DNA of 64,000 nucleotides from Climacium dendroides (Eukaryota > Streptophyta > Bryopsida > Hypnales > Climaciaceae). The stretch spans positions 38,443,213 to 38,507,212 of the forward strand of contig OX467084.1 in NCBI GenBank assembly GCA_950106755.1, read 5' to 3'. The notes beneath the pieces were generated by a model that was not told the origin of the DNA, did no database searches, and saw only the letters and a program-made list of their open reading frames with translations. Below are positions 35,349 through 47,222 of the stretch, in pieces. Numbering within the stretch: position 1 is the stretch's first letter; every line of letters begins with the position of its first letter. Made by a program: the position numbers and the translations under genes.

Positions 35349-36675
35349 AATATGAAAATAGTTTTAAATATTGATTTTCAAACCTATATTAGTTTGGATT
35401 TGTCATTGCTCATGTAGCATTCTTGTTATTTTCTTATATCAAAGATGTATTTTTAAAATACAATTTGTTTTGGAACTTCTTATGTTTTTACTATAATATT
35501 TAAAAAGGACTCATAATACCTTTGAATTATCATTACCATAAGAAAACCTAAATTACCACTACTTGTGATAGATCATTCTACATGTCTAGTTCTTAAGGTT
35601 TTGCACCCCAAAATTGCTTCATAATCTTCTTCTCCAAGGCAAAGAAAAAAATTGTCAACTTCAATATTTTTTGCCAAGGGCAACTTGTTTTTTAACTTGT
35701 TCAAGTGTGGTCTCATAAAATTTTAGTTTGGAAATCTCCATTGATTACAAGATCAATGATCTTCAATAGTGTATAAGTTTAAATAATAATTTTAGTATAA
35801 CTCTTTCCAAAGTGAAGTATTGTCTTTCAATCTTCTTATAAAAATGCTTATGTCCTATAAATTGTCCATTTTATACAATGTATTGAAAAATGAGTTTAGA
35901 ATGTATAAAAAATGATTAATCAAAGAAAAATTCATATTCAATCTATAATAAAATTGAAAGAAAAAAAGAACATCATGAAAATAAAACTAAATTACTAAAA
36001 AACTTGACATAAAATTTCTTAATCTTAAAAATAATATTTTATAAATTCATTTTTTATTTTAAAAGTTTAAAATTAAACAAAAAAATAAATCATTGCCTGC
36101 AAAACAAAACTCTCATGTTAAATTCATATCACAATAATATAAAATTAAACTTTACATTTAGAGCATGATGATTAGAAGCTAATTTAATTCTAAAACTTAT
36201 GCAAAAATTCAAAACTATTAAGACACTAGAGTTTGGTCAAAGTAGATTCCTAAGAACTTTAGGAATTCATTATGTATTAAAAGGGTATGTAGAAGTTGGT
36301 AATAACCAATGAAAAATGAGCTTAAAACAACTTATTGTTCAAAACGTATAGTTTTGGGTCTATCCAACTTCTATTTTATTTTAATGAAGAAATTCCATTC
36401 CATATTCTTTCATATTTAGATGAAATCCTAAATTTGCAAGCAAAAATAGGAAGTCCAATTTGGTAGTACAATAGTGAATTATTATAAATTTGAAAACTTT
36501 TTTTGTCTTAAGATTCATAAATTAGTAAAGCATTTGTTAATTGTTAATCACTTTATATGTGGCTAAGAGTATTTGCTTCAATATCTCTTAAGAACTAAAA
36601 CGAATTGCTTAGAAAACTTCAAGAAAGGTAGTAAAATATACCAACTAAAATATCTCTTTTTTGTATAGATACCTC
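35349..36675. other. AT-rich intergenic desert
   Basis: No ORF with protein-like composition and no recognisable element. Presumably includes the 3' UTR of the protamine-like gene. Confidence 0.5.
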
Positions 36676-37230
36676 GAGGGGTGCACTCCCCCTTTTTTTG
36701 ATGTTAGCGTGCAAACAAAACTTTGGACCCCTATATACTTCTTGAATTTTAAATAAAATTAAATGAAAAAAATATGAATAGATTTTTTTACTTTTAAAGT
36801 TTATATTTTGAATTATTGATATTTTTATTTGTTAATAATAATTAGTTACAAATTTTTGAAGTAAAAATATACATTGTAGAACTGAAAATAACTTTCATAC
36901 TATTATATTATATAAGAAAAAATTGTCTAAAAAATGAACGAAAAATTCCTAAAAATAAATGTCTTTTGAAAGCTCATTTTGAGTTGAATATTGATGAAAT
37001 AGTCATCTAAATGTGTTCTCTAAAAATATTTGAGTTAAAAAACATGCCATTTTAGTGCATTTTTAACTTCTTCTAGAAATCATTCCATATTTTATTTGAG
37101 TTTGAAATTTTGGGAGTAGAATCCTATAGTCATTAGTAAACAATGCTCAAAATTTGAAGTTAAAATTATAGTTTATTAGAAACCACTTGTTTGCACGTGG
37201 TTTATTGTAGTAGAACTAAATGCCCCCCTG
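36676..37230 (+). mobile_element. MITE copy 1, about 555 bp
   Basis: Ends in GGGGTGCACTCCCC at the left and TGCCCCCCTGGG at the right. Its interior matches the reverse complement of 39868-40435, for example TTGAATTATTGATATTTTTA and ACTTTTAAAGTTTATATTTTG. It is more diverged at its ends than copy 2. No coding capacity. Confidence 0.7.
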
Positions 37231-39867
37231 GGATAAATATACATATTTGGAAAGTTATTTTAGTTACCTATGAACTTTCAAAGTAGGGTGTTTGCATGGT
37301 ATAGTGTAACAATTTTGTTTATATGAGTTTATCCCACTATTTGCTTCCAATTGCAATTGGCTAGTAGCAAGAACAATTGGTTAATTTTACACCCTTTTGA
37401 CTATTTTGATGCCTGGGGGAAGTACTTTAAAATTGAAAAAGCATTTTTTTTAATTATAAAAAATAAAGTCCATGTATACAACTTTAAGAAGATGGTGCCC
37501 CAAGAGCGAAAAGCGTAGAAATGTTCTCTAAGTATAAAATCTCAAGAAAATGGGGAGCATTTTAATTTGTGGAAAGCATTTTTAAAATGGAAAGCATTTT
37601 TAAAATAAAAACATTTTACAAAGAAACTAAGAATTGTTCATTTGTGAGGAATTAATGGTGAATAGATTTTATCAAAAGAATGAATTGGAAATCATCTACA
37701 ATATTTACAAGTGCGAGCACCAAGGAACCCTATTTGCACAAACATAGAAGACATAAAATAATCCATTTTAGATGACTCCCTACTATAGAAATAGACCATA
37801 GAAATTTCAGCCTTATATCATTAATTTTGGTTACTCAATAGTACTCAAAAGCCTTAAACTTGATAGTGTGACAAATTAGCAAAATAGAATATTAAATATA
37901 AAATGATTTTTAAATTTTTTGAAAAATAAAGGATATGATTGCAAGGAAAACATCCATCTCCAGTAAAAATTCCAAGTTCATCCAGTTCATGTTTCAAAAG
38001 TTATACCAAAGGAAAAATCCCTCACACTATGTATCAGATATAAATAAATTAAAGAATGATATTTCTTGCAAACACCCAATTGCAACATATCCTTCTTCCA
38101 AATTTAGAATTAGGGTCTGTAGTCCATTTCAATTGGACCTCATTGCCTCATTTTAGCTGTAGTGAATGCTAAGTGTATTTATAAATTGTTGGCCTATAAG
38201 TCTACAATTTTAGGTGTTGCAATGGCAAGGACCAAAATTGGTGACGATTGATGAAGTAGAGAGTCAATGTACAAGTTCTTTGACATGCAACATTGAGGTT
38301 CATGTAATCCCTTTGCGCTTTTGTTGCATACTCTATGTGATCTTCCCATTGCCAATAAACGATGTTGTTTTGATTCAAGGTCTTCGAGAGATTAGTTTAG
38401 GATTTGTGCAAAAATAGTACACTAGACTTCTGTAGCAATCTAAGGTTTAGGGTGATTCTAATTCATGTGAAGGTAGTATAGTGCTCCCACAATCTAGGTA
38501 GATTGGTTCGATTGAAGGAATTTCATAATTTTGTAACAAATTTCATCAATCCACACTTTCTACTATCACATTGAAAACATGAAGAATTCTAGTGGTGTTG
38601 CTAAAACAAGACTTCTTGTTGTGAAGACCAGATCTAAGAAAATGCCAATAGGAGTAAGGATGACGTTAAGTCCAATGTCCTATGATTGAAGGTGCCCAAG
38701 ACCTTATTGGCCGTAATGGTGAAGATTGAATACAAAGCACCCCCATCTCCTGCAAGAAATGCAATGTTCTTCTACAACTCAGGATCTAAAAGTGAGTGCT
38801 TCCTAATGCACCCACCTACCAATCTAAGATATGAAATCTATATTGTGCAAATTGGTTTTTTTTGATAGTAACACATCTGACGCAGTATATCTCCTCACAA
38901 TACACGTATACCTATGAACTATTTGGAAAAAAAAGAACTCCAATAACTTGTAGTTGAATGTTATTATCTCTATCCATGTCATTGTATGGTTACAGGAACA
39001 ATAACTTAAGTGCAAAAAAGTCAAAATGGTACAATTGAAACCAAACAAAAATGAAACAACCAAACAAGCTTCCAAGCACAAGAACCAAATAATTTCATAT
39101 AAAAGTGGAAACTTTGCCCCTATATCTAGAAATCTCCCCATATATTGTCTAAACTCATGGTTTGGGAAATTTGAACATTTCTTAAATTTTAGACTTTGGA
39201 TACTTTAGATGTAATTAAATATGGCATAGGTTTTTTTTATGGAGTATAATCCATATTTGTTCTTATGTATCTTCAATGAATTTCTTCAAAAACTAGCTAT
39301 GCCACTATTTTTGAGCCACTTTCAAGTTATATAAAAAGAATTATTTATCCTTCCATCAAGTTCAGAAGAATTTTGAAGTTGATTTGTGAAGTTTTGGTTG
39401 ATGTTTCTAGAGCATTGAGGAAGATTATAAATGAAACTTTGCATTCCTAGGTTTGAGAAATGAACAAAATTTGTCTGTTGCTTGGATGGCTAATCAAAGT
39501 GCATAGACACCTAAACTAGAGTCTTTAAGATAATAACAAACTCAAAGTAACTAGAACCCAATTGTGCATGTTTTTATCTCATGGGGGGAAATAAAACACT
39601 CATAATGTTTTATAATTAGGGATGTATCTACCTCCATGAATTAAATCTTTGTGGAGATATTCATGGTAGTATGTATGCATGTAACCATAATGCTTGAAAA
39701 GTAAACATTGTAAACTTTGACTTCATTTCACTTGATATTATTTGGAAGTAAGAATTACATTTTGTGTACCAATTGTTGTTTCATAATTTTTTGAAAGGTA
39801 TAGCATCCAAATTTTTTATTGCTTAGTAGTTTATTGATATTTTTAACAAATGTTTTACCTTTACATA
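37231..39867. other. AT-rich intergenic between the two MITE copies
   Basis: A segment near 37780-37935 (GTGACAAATTAGC block) matches 41490-41640 and belongs to the dispersed AT-rich family. A less AT-rich patch at 38560-38830 has short ORFs interrupted by stops and no recognisable product. Confidence 0.45.
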
Positions 39868-40435
39868 GGGAGGACACTGTCACTACATTTGGGGTACCCA
39901 CATGTAGAGGAGTGATTTTTTGACCCCCTATTTACTTTTGAATAAACTATATTTTCATCCTAAAATTTTGAACTTTGTTTAACAATGACTAAATGTTTCT
40001 ATTGACAAAAATTTCAATTCCAAATAATATAAGATATATTGTCTAGAAAGGGTTGAAAAATGAACTAAAATGGCATGTTCTCCAACTAAAATATTTATAG
40101 AGCTCACATGAAGATGACTATTGCATCAATATTCAACCAAAATAAACTTTCAATAGAATGATATTCTATAGAATTTTTTTTTCATTTTTCAAATTTTTTT
40201 TTCTTATATAATATAGAGGTGTGAAGTTTATTTTCAGCTTTATGGTGTATCTTTTTTCTTAAAAAATTTATAACTAATTACTATTAGCATAAAAATACCA
40301 ATAATTCAAAACATAAACTTTTAAAGTAGTAAAATCTATCCATAATTTTTTTTTTTAAATTAAATTTTAAGAAGTATTACATGTATTACTTTTTCCGCCG
40401 CACGTGGGTTGCTAAAACGTGGGGAGTGTCCTCCC
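39868..40435 (-). mobile_element. MITE copy 2, 568 bp, with 11-bp TIRs
   Basis: Perfect terminal inverted repeats GGGAGGACACT (39868-39878) and AGTGTCCTCCC (40425-40435). Flanking CCTTTACA and CCTTTACC are a probable imperfect 8-bp target duplication a few bases outside, which would fit a hAT-like origin. It is inverted relative to copy 1. No transposase. Confidence 0.75.
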
Positions 40436-42956
40436 CGGGCCTTTACCAATATTGTATCAAAGAACTTTTATTTAATTTGAATTCTTGCATGGCCTTTTCA
40501 AAATTTAATCGTCTAAGTTCTATATGTCTTATAATTTCTACAACAAATAGGTTTTGTTTGCCATGGTCCACATATCTTTTGTTGTTGTAGGCTTTTGAAA
40601 TAACAATATATGTTACCACTTAAGTTCACCAAAAAAATTCAAAAGATGCCAATTCTTTGCCTTTTTGCGAGATAGAAAGCCACCTAGGCTACCAAATCTA
40701 AAATGTATGTAAAAATGTTGATTCAAATGGCCATATTTGAAGCTTCCAAATGGGCAAAAATTTCTAAGTTAGAGTGATAAACCATTTAGTTTGTCCTTCT
40801 TTCTTGTACTTACTTTTATTTAACAATTTTTTAAAAAGTGAAAATGAATTTGTTGTTTTTTGAATTTTTTTTTTGTAGATTTTCAACTCAATTTTTCAAC
40901 ATAAAATTTTAAAATTTTAATGTTGATAATGCAAGAATTTTAAGCTAAGAAGATTCAAAGTCTTATAATCTAGTCACGAGTGAGTGCAAGAAAGACTCAT
41001 CAATTTTCGTAGTGTTTTGCTTAGTACCTAGTTTCAGCGACTCAGTACTATGAGTACTACAGTACTGTACTGCAAAATTGGAAAGCATTACATGGACCGT
41101 TGATAAAACTACAGATTGAGGTTACAATTGACAAGTGTCTAGCTACTGTACACTTGGGCAGAACTTGATGAAGGCGGGTAGCTATAGGAGTATTACCAAA
41201 TACTAGATGTTGTCTTATAGTACTGTTGTAGCCTGGGGTCCCAGTTTCTCACTGAAAATAGTAAAGTCCACTTTTAAATTTTTAGAAAAAAAGAAAACCA
41301 TTATTTTTAAAAATAAAAAATGGCCATTTTGATAGACTTTGTCCTCATTACATTTCACCCGCCCCCCCCCAAAAAAAAAATCATCTATATTGTTCAAAAT
41401 GGCGCGCGCAAGTGACCTTTATTCGAGCGCTCGTGACACACTTGAAATTGAGTTTTCTTTAAAATCCTTTGGTAGGATCATGCAAATACATTATAGGAAG
41501 AGCCCATAAAAATTTCAGCTCAAAATGATCAAAATTGAATACTCCCCAGTACTAAAAACCCCTAAACTACAAAGTGTGACAAATTAGCTAAATTAGAAAT
41601 TAATTAGAATTTGATTTTTTTAATTCTTAGAAAATATGGCCTCTCGTGGCTATGGAGTTCTCCACCTCCCCAAAAAATTTCAACTTCATTTTCTTGAACC
41701 TCCAAAAGTTGTGGCCAATGACAACTCTATCACTCGAAGTGTGACGCAAAAAAGGACTAGTCTTTCTTGCACTCACCCTCACACAAGGTACAAAAAAATT
41801 TATTTCCTTCACTTTAAATGCAAATATCTTGCAATCTACAAGGTCAAAGTTTTTGAAATTTTGTCCATGCATTCTTTAACTAGTTTAGTGCAAGTTTTTG
41901 GGATTAAATACAAAAAGAAATATTTTTCAAAGTTTTTTTTCTTCAAAATAATTAGAAATGGCAATTTTAAATGCTTTTTTTTTTATGAAAACTAAAAGGT
42001 CCTAGGACTTGACTTTAGGGATTAAGAGCACAATATCACTACCTATTGTTACGATTTTCATCCATTTGGTCACGTAATTATCTTTACTCATTTTCATCCA
42101 AAATTTGAAAACATTCTTGAATTTAAATCCACTTTTGATAAACAAAAAGAACTAATGAGATCACTTCTCATCCAAGGGGGTGTTCTTACAAATATTGCAA
42201 TGGTTGTACTACTAATATATATATGGTTATGGGACATTAACATTGAGTCTTAGCTAAATATGGAAATGAATTTAAGGCTTCAAGTTTTATGTAATGATTC
42301 AAACCACTTCAATATCTCACCTAGGTATATCTACCAATCCCAACCATTCACATTGAATACCAAGTCACTCTATGTAATAATAGTTACGTAAAAATTTTCA
42401 AGGTCTAATATAAAATTATGCATTTTTTAAAAGACCTAGTGTGAATGTCACATTAGTCAATCAAGTGAACTATAATGGCAACCCCCCCAAAAAACAAGAA
42501 AATCACATGAAATAGTGGAATAAGATTGCCTTAACAATTAGGTTGCCTTAGGGCATATCAAGAAGGTTACTTTATAAGCCATCAAAGTCAAACAAATATT
42601 TTTAAAAATATTTTCATTTGTACACTTGAAGGTTCAATTACAACATTACCTATTTCAAAAGCATTCTTGTACAGGAAATGAAAATACTTTTTTACTGTCG
42701 AATGTCAAGAAATTAGTGTGGGGCAACCTAATTTCACTATTCATGTAACACGTGGGCCAAGAAGGTGCTAAGAAAAATATAAAATGGATCGGATAAGTTA
42801 ACGTTCTAGGTTGCCCCTCTGAAGCAGCTCATCACCGACCCCGCTTCGGTAAGTTGAAAGATCCGAAGGTCGTCTTATGTTGATGTTTAGCCACTGGGAT
42901 TGGGATTGACAGCCATGATTTGAACGCCCGCGAAGATCTTTTTTGAAGGATTCTTG
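40436..42956. other. AT-rich intergenic with a dispersed repeat copy
   Basis: Segments near 40790-40980 and 41490-42010 match parts of the long repeats at 47.6-48.5 kb and 57.2-58.0 kb. An ORF at 41636-41995 lies inside this repeat and has no conserved features. Base composition becomes gene-like from about 42.8 kb. Confidence 0.5.
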
Positions 42957-43846
42957 CTGTCAATTTTGAGGTATTACGTACGATGATTGTTGATTGTCGG
43001 TCAGGGTTTCTAGTTTGGGAGATAATTGTCCTTCAAGGCATTTGAAGTTAGAGCTCTTCATATTCAAGCATTGCTAGATTCAGTTGACCAAATGCATTTG
43101 AATTTAGGACCTCACGGTGGGTTGAATGGGCTTCTTGCCTGTGTGGGTTTTTCTGGATGGCATTTCTGCTGAATCGAGACGAATGTGGAGTTTTTTTAAT
43201 GTGTGTTGGTTGTGAGTATTCCTTAGAAATTGCGTACTGGATGTAGCATGTTTTCTTTTCTGTCAATTTTGAGGATTTGCGATGATTGAGAATCGTCATT
43301 GAGGGTTTCTAAGTTTGGGAGATAAATGTCTACCAAGCTTGAGGCCTTCAGATTCTACGGTTGCTAGAAGCTGGAAGATCAAGCGAGTTAGGGAGGGTGA
43401 ACCCAATGCCTTGGAATTTTAGGTCTAAAAACTGATCCTTGCCTTTAAGGTTTCTCTGGATTGCAGCTCTCTTGACGATCTCGAATGTGTAGCTGGTAAT
43501 GTGTTTCGATTGTGAGGAGTACTTTGCAATTACGTATTGAATGTACGATGCTATTTTCTGTTAATTTTGAGATTGCGCGATGATTGAGGATTGTCGGTGA
43601 GGGTTTATAGGGTTAGGACATATGTCCTCCAATTGATGTAAAGTTATGTCTTCAGATTCCGCCGTTACTAGAAGCTGGTAGCGTAAGTTAGGGAGTAATG
43701 CAATGGAATTTTAGGTCTTCGGAATGACTCATGCCTTTAGGGTTTCTCTGGATTGGAGCTCTTCTAAATAGAGACAAATGTGAAGTCTGTCAATGTGTGT
43801 TGATTGTGAAAATTACTTTGCAATTGCGTACTGAAAGTGTTTTTTG
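42957..43846. repeat. three-fold tandem repeat, about 297-bp units, upstream of the QRT3-like gene
   Basis: Units begin near 42957, 43260 and 43557. Each opens with CTGTCAATTTTGAG or a close variant, then GATGATTG, a GGGTTT(CT) block, TTCTCTGGATTG-like and GAGACGAATGTG-like blocks, and ends with a GCAATTGCGTACTGAA-like block. The third unit ends 13 bases before the start codon. It probably arose by duplication of the promoter/leader. Confidence 0.8.
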
Positions 43847-43859
43847 GTAGGTCATTACA

Positions 43860-46172
43860 ATGAGAAGCCTCCGTGTGCAATGCGTGGTGCTCTTTGTGTG
43901 CATCGTCGTCGTGCTGGTTGCGCCTGGGCACAGCGACCGATTGTCGGATGGTTTGAAGCTAAAGACGGATCGGAAGATTCCACGATTTTCCACACAACAC
44001 GGACCACATCTTCATCCCAGTAGAGAGAAAGTTGAGAAATTGCAATCGTCGTTATGGCAACAGACCAAGTCTACGGCTGCAGAAGAAGGTCGCTTGCGGG
44101 CCAAGGTTGGACATCCGGGCGCCATTTCACTGGATATCTTCCCACTTGCAACATTAAATTTTTTTGATGATCTGTTTAGGTATTTCAGATGGTTGGGATT
44201 CAGATGCAGCAGCTTATATCCACTGACGTCCTAGGCACCGTTACTCGTGACTTGGCATGTGAAGGGGCACTTCAGGAACTTCACTATAACTTGCAACCTT
44301 TTGAATTTGAGGTACCGATATTTTTTTCATTAACGTCAAGGTTTGATCGTGCAGAGGAATGGAGCTTACTCCAGAATATTTTACGTGACGGATTACAATG
44401 CCGACCCCACGGGTCAGTATGATAGCACTCGGGCACTGCAGAATACTATTAACCAGGCCTTTTCTGTGGCAACCAAACACGAGCTTGTCCCTGGTATACC
44501 TGATCTTGGTGGTGTGGAGATTCACTTGGAAGGAGGCGATTACCTTATCAGCTCCCCACTTGAGTTCCCCAGCAAAGGCGGAGGCAACCTTGTGGTATGG
44601 CATTCACCAATCATTCGCTTTGAAGTCGTAAATAATCTTGTTTTTGTTCACCGGACCCCTCCTTCGCTCCTTGTTAGACCCAAAGTGCTCAAATTAAAAA
44701 ACCTTGGCAGCTAATAGTTGATTATGGGAACTCATTTCTACTGTTCCAAAATGTAGAGCATGATTTCCTCTTTTCATTAGATAATTTGTTATAGCTTCTT
44801 TGAAGCTCTTAACCCCCAAGCGTTCTAACTTCCATATTGTGGGGATGAACCGAGTGCTTCTTTCAATACCTTTCTCATTAATCTAAATCGAGGATTCAGG
44901 CGATAAAGGGGTTAACTATTAATTTCAACTCGTATAGATTTGGAAGCGGTCACTTTTGGCCATTGGGGCACTCGCATTTTTATGTAAGTCGCAGTTGCTA
45001 GTTTCATTGAACGTGGTTGCTAGTTGCACTGAAAAGTTGCACTAATTGAAATGCAGATGCATGGTGGTACCATCAGGGCAACTTCAAGTTTCCCAACCGA
45101 CGGGTACTTGATCGAGCTTTGGTCGTCATACTCTCAGGCTCTGAGAGCAAATCAAACAAAATCCTCACTTCGGGACCGGGAGGGGCGGAGGTTGCCTCTC
45201 TCCAAAGAGTTTTTGGCATACGAAGACATCACCATAAGAGATCTCTCGCTGGACGCCAATTTCAGGGGTGGAGGCTTACTCATAGTGGATTCCATCCGCG
45301 TCACGGTGGAGAATGTATACATCACTCATTTCAAGACAGATGGCATCTTGGTGGAAGGGGGTCATGAAGCTGTGATCCGTGATTCATTTTTCGGTCAGTA
45401 CATCACATCTGGCGGGGATGCAAGGGAAAAGGATTTCTCAGGAATTGGAATCAACCTCATTGGCAATGACAACGTCGTTTCTGATGTTGTAATCTTCTCT
45501 GCAGCCTACGGGGTTTCAGTCAGTGGAGTGGGGAACTACCTTACAGGTGTGCTTGCTTATAACAAGGTTTCCAATTTAGGTGGTGTAGGTATCTATCTGC
45601 AGTTACCAGGGTATACCCAGACGCGAATCGTTGGATGCCACTTACAGGGTACAGGAATCATTGCTGAAGATCCATTACAGCTTGTAATATCAAACAATTA
45701 CTTTTCAAGCGATGCCAATATCTTGCTACGATCAACCAAGAAAACCCATGCCGTGTCTTACGTGACAATCACGGACAACATGTTCACGGGATCCTCACGG
45801 AGCATTCCTATTGTGGAGCTAGACGAGTCTGCAGGCCGTTTCTCCTCTGTGTATGACACACTGGTGGATCAGAACACTGCGTATGGGATGACTTTGAAGG
45901 CGACTGTGGCCAGGGCCACTCTTGCATCCTCCTACACCTGGCGTCTCAACCTTAATGAGCGGCTGCTGTTCCGAGACTTCATCCAAAACTGTCAGTACTC
46001 CATGTACGTGAATGGGAAGGACTTCCCTCGTCATGTCTTGCGAAGTGTGAAGGACAACACGGTGCTGGTGGATGCTGATTCGAGAGTGTCAGGAACTGTG
46101 TCTGTCTTGGTCGATCAGAGCAGTGATTCTCTCACTCTTCGCAATGTGGGATCCAAAGTCGTGTTTGCTTGA
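43860..46172 (+). CDS. QRT3-like polygalacturonase/pectate-lyase-fold protein, secreted
   Basis: 574 residues from exons 43860-44105, 44189-44311, 44355-44594 and 45057-46172, all phase 0 with GT-AG introns. Residues 1-25 are a signal peptide (VVLFVCIVVVLVAPGHS). From about residue 130 the sequence follows plant QUARTET3: RIFYVTDYNADPTGQYDS, DLGGVEIHLEGGDYLI, SKGGGNLV, then FRGGGLLIVDS, TDGILVEGGHEAVIRDSFFG (GGH at 304-306), and SDVVIFSAAYG. These are rungs of a right-handed parallel beta-helix. Arabidopsis QRT3 is secreted and degrades pectin in pollen-mother-cell walls. In a plant without pollen the role is presumably spore- or cell-wall remodelling (inference). Two further methionines lie in the exon 1-2 region, so the true start is less certain than the helix domain. 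Confidence 0.9.
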
Positions 46173-46982
46173 TGAAATCTCCGGTTGCCTGGTTGGGGTA
46201 AATTTACTTCGTATCTTCTATATTTGTTATATTTTCTTTTGTAGATTACGTATACATGTGGTGTTTAGCTAAATCACTGTAATCTGCCTGACAAGGTTTT
46301 TGCTTGAATAGACCCTATGATTTTTGATCAATGGGTGGACTCATCCAAATTGTAAGGCTCCCTTGGACTAAGTAAACCATCTGAGCCATACGCTCCTGTT
46401 GCTCAGTTCTGGTGTAGTTCTGACTTCTAAGAACTGTTATACTCCAAGTTTTGTCAATCCTTTCGTGCTTTCAAGTTACCCTGCATGTGGACGGAGGAGA
46501 GATTGACCAAGTGGCTTCTCACTGAATGTTGCAATTGGTTCAGCTAAACTTGTTCGTGATGGTTGCGAGGGTGTGACAAGTATTTGCTCTCGAAGACCCC
46601 TTGACTTATTCTTGCAGGGCACCTCCAACACTCAGCAGCAATAATTTCAACCAAAAAATAGTCTTCATTAGACTAGTAGCGCCACTTGATGAATGTGTAC
46701 ATCTCCTAAATTAATACGTAGGTATTGTTACTTAGAACATTTACCCAAAAAAATTGACTCTTCATAACTTTTGCATATTGTTAAGAAATGGTCTTAGAAC
46801 ATTTACCCAAAAAAATTGACTCTTCATAACCTTTGCATATGGTATCCAATTGATGCATTCTTTGGTGCATTGAAATATCCTATCTTTTGCCAACGAGACA
46901 CTAAAAAAATATTAGTAGTCTATTAACAAAATATTAGTAGTCTATTAACGGGAATGGTATGTCGTAAAGAAAGTGGTGGTTT
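46173..46982. other. 3' flank of the QRT3-like gene
   Basis: Holds its 3' UTR and a 62-bp direct duplication at 46732-46793 and 46794-46855 (TTAGAACATTTACCC start). No gene. Confidence 0.5.
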
Positions 46983-47222
46983 TGGAAGTCCTTCCCAAGA
47001 ATAGAGGCATGCACAACAAATAGATGTCCCAAGAATAGATGTCCCAAGAATAAATGTCCCAAGAATAGAGGCATGCACAACAAATAGATGTCCCAAGAAT
47101 AGAGGCATGCACAACAAATAGATGTCCCAAGAATAGAGGCATGCACAACAAATAGATGTCCCAAGAATAGAGGCATGCACAACAAATACATGTTCCAAGA
47201 ATAGATGCATGCACAACAAATA
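46983..47222. repeat. 34-bp minisatellite with 16-bp sub-units
   Basis: The unit contains CCCAAGAATAGAGGCATGCA followed by CAACAAATAGATGT. Five or so full units are interspersed with short CCCAAGAATA(G/A)ATGT sub-units. Long ORFs on the minus strand are a by-product of the repeat. Confidence 0.9.

Noticed and set aside
38580..38830. Less AT-rich patch with a 37-codon ORF (MKNSSGVAKTRLLVVKTRSK start)
   Set aside because: Interrupted by stops in all frames and no family recognised.
41636..41995. 119-codon plus-strand ORF in the AT-rich desert
   Set aside because: It lies inside a dispersed repeat whose other copies do not keep the frame, and has no domain-like composition.
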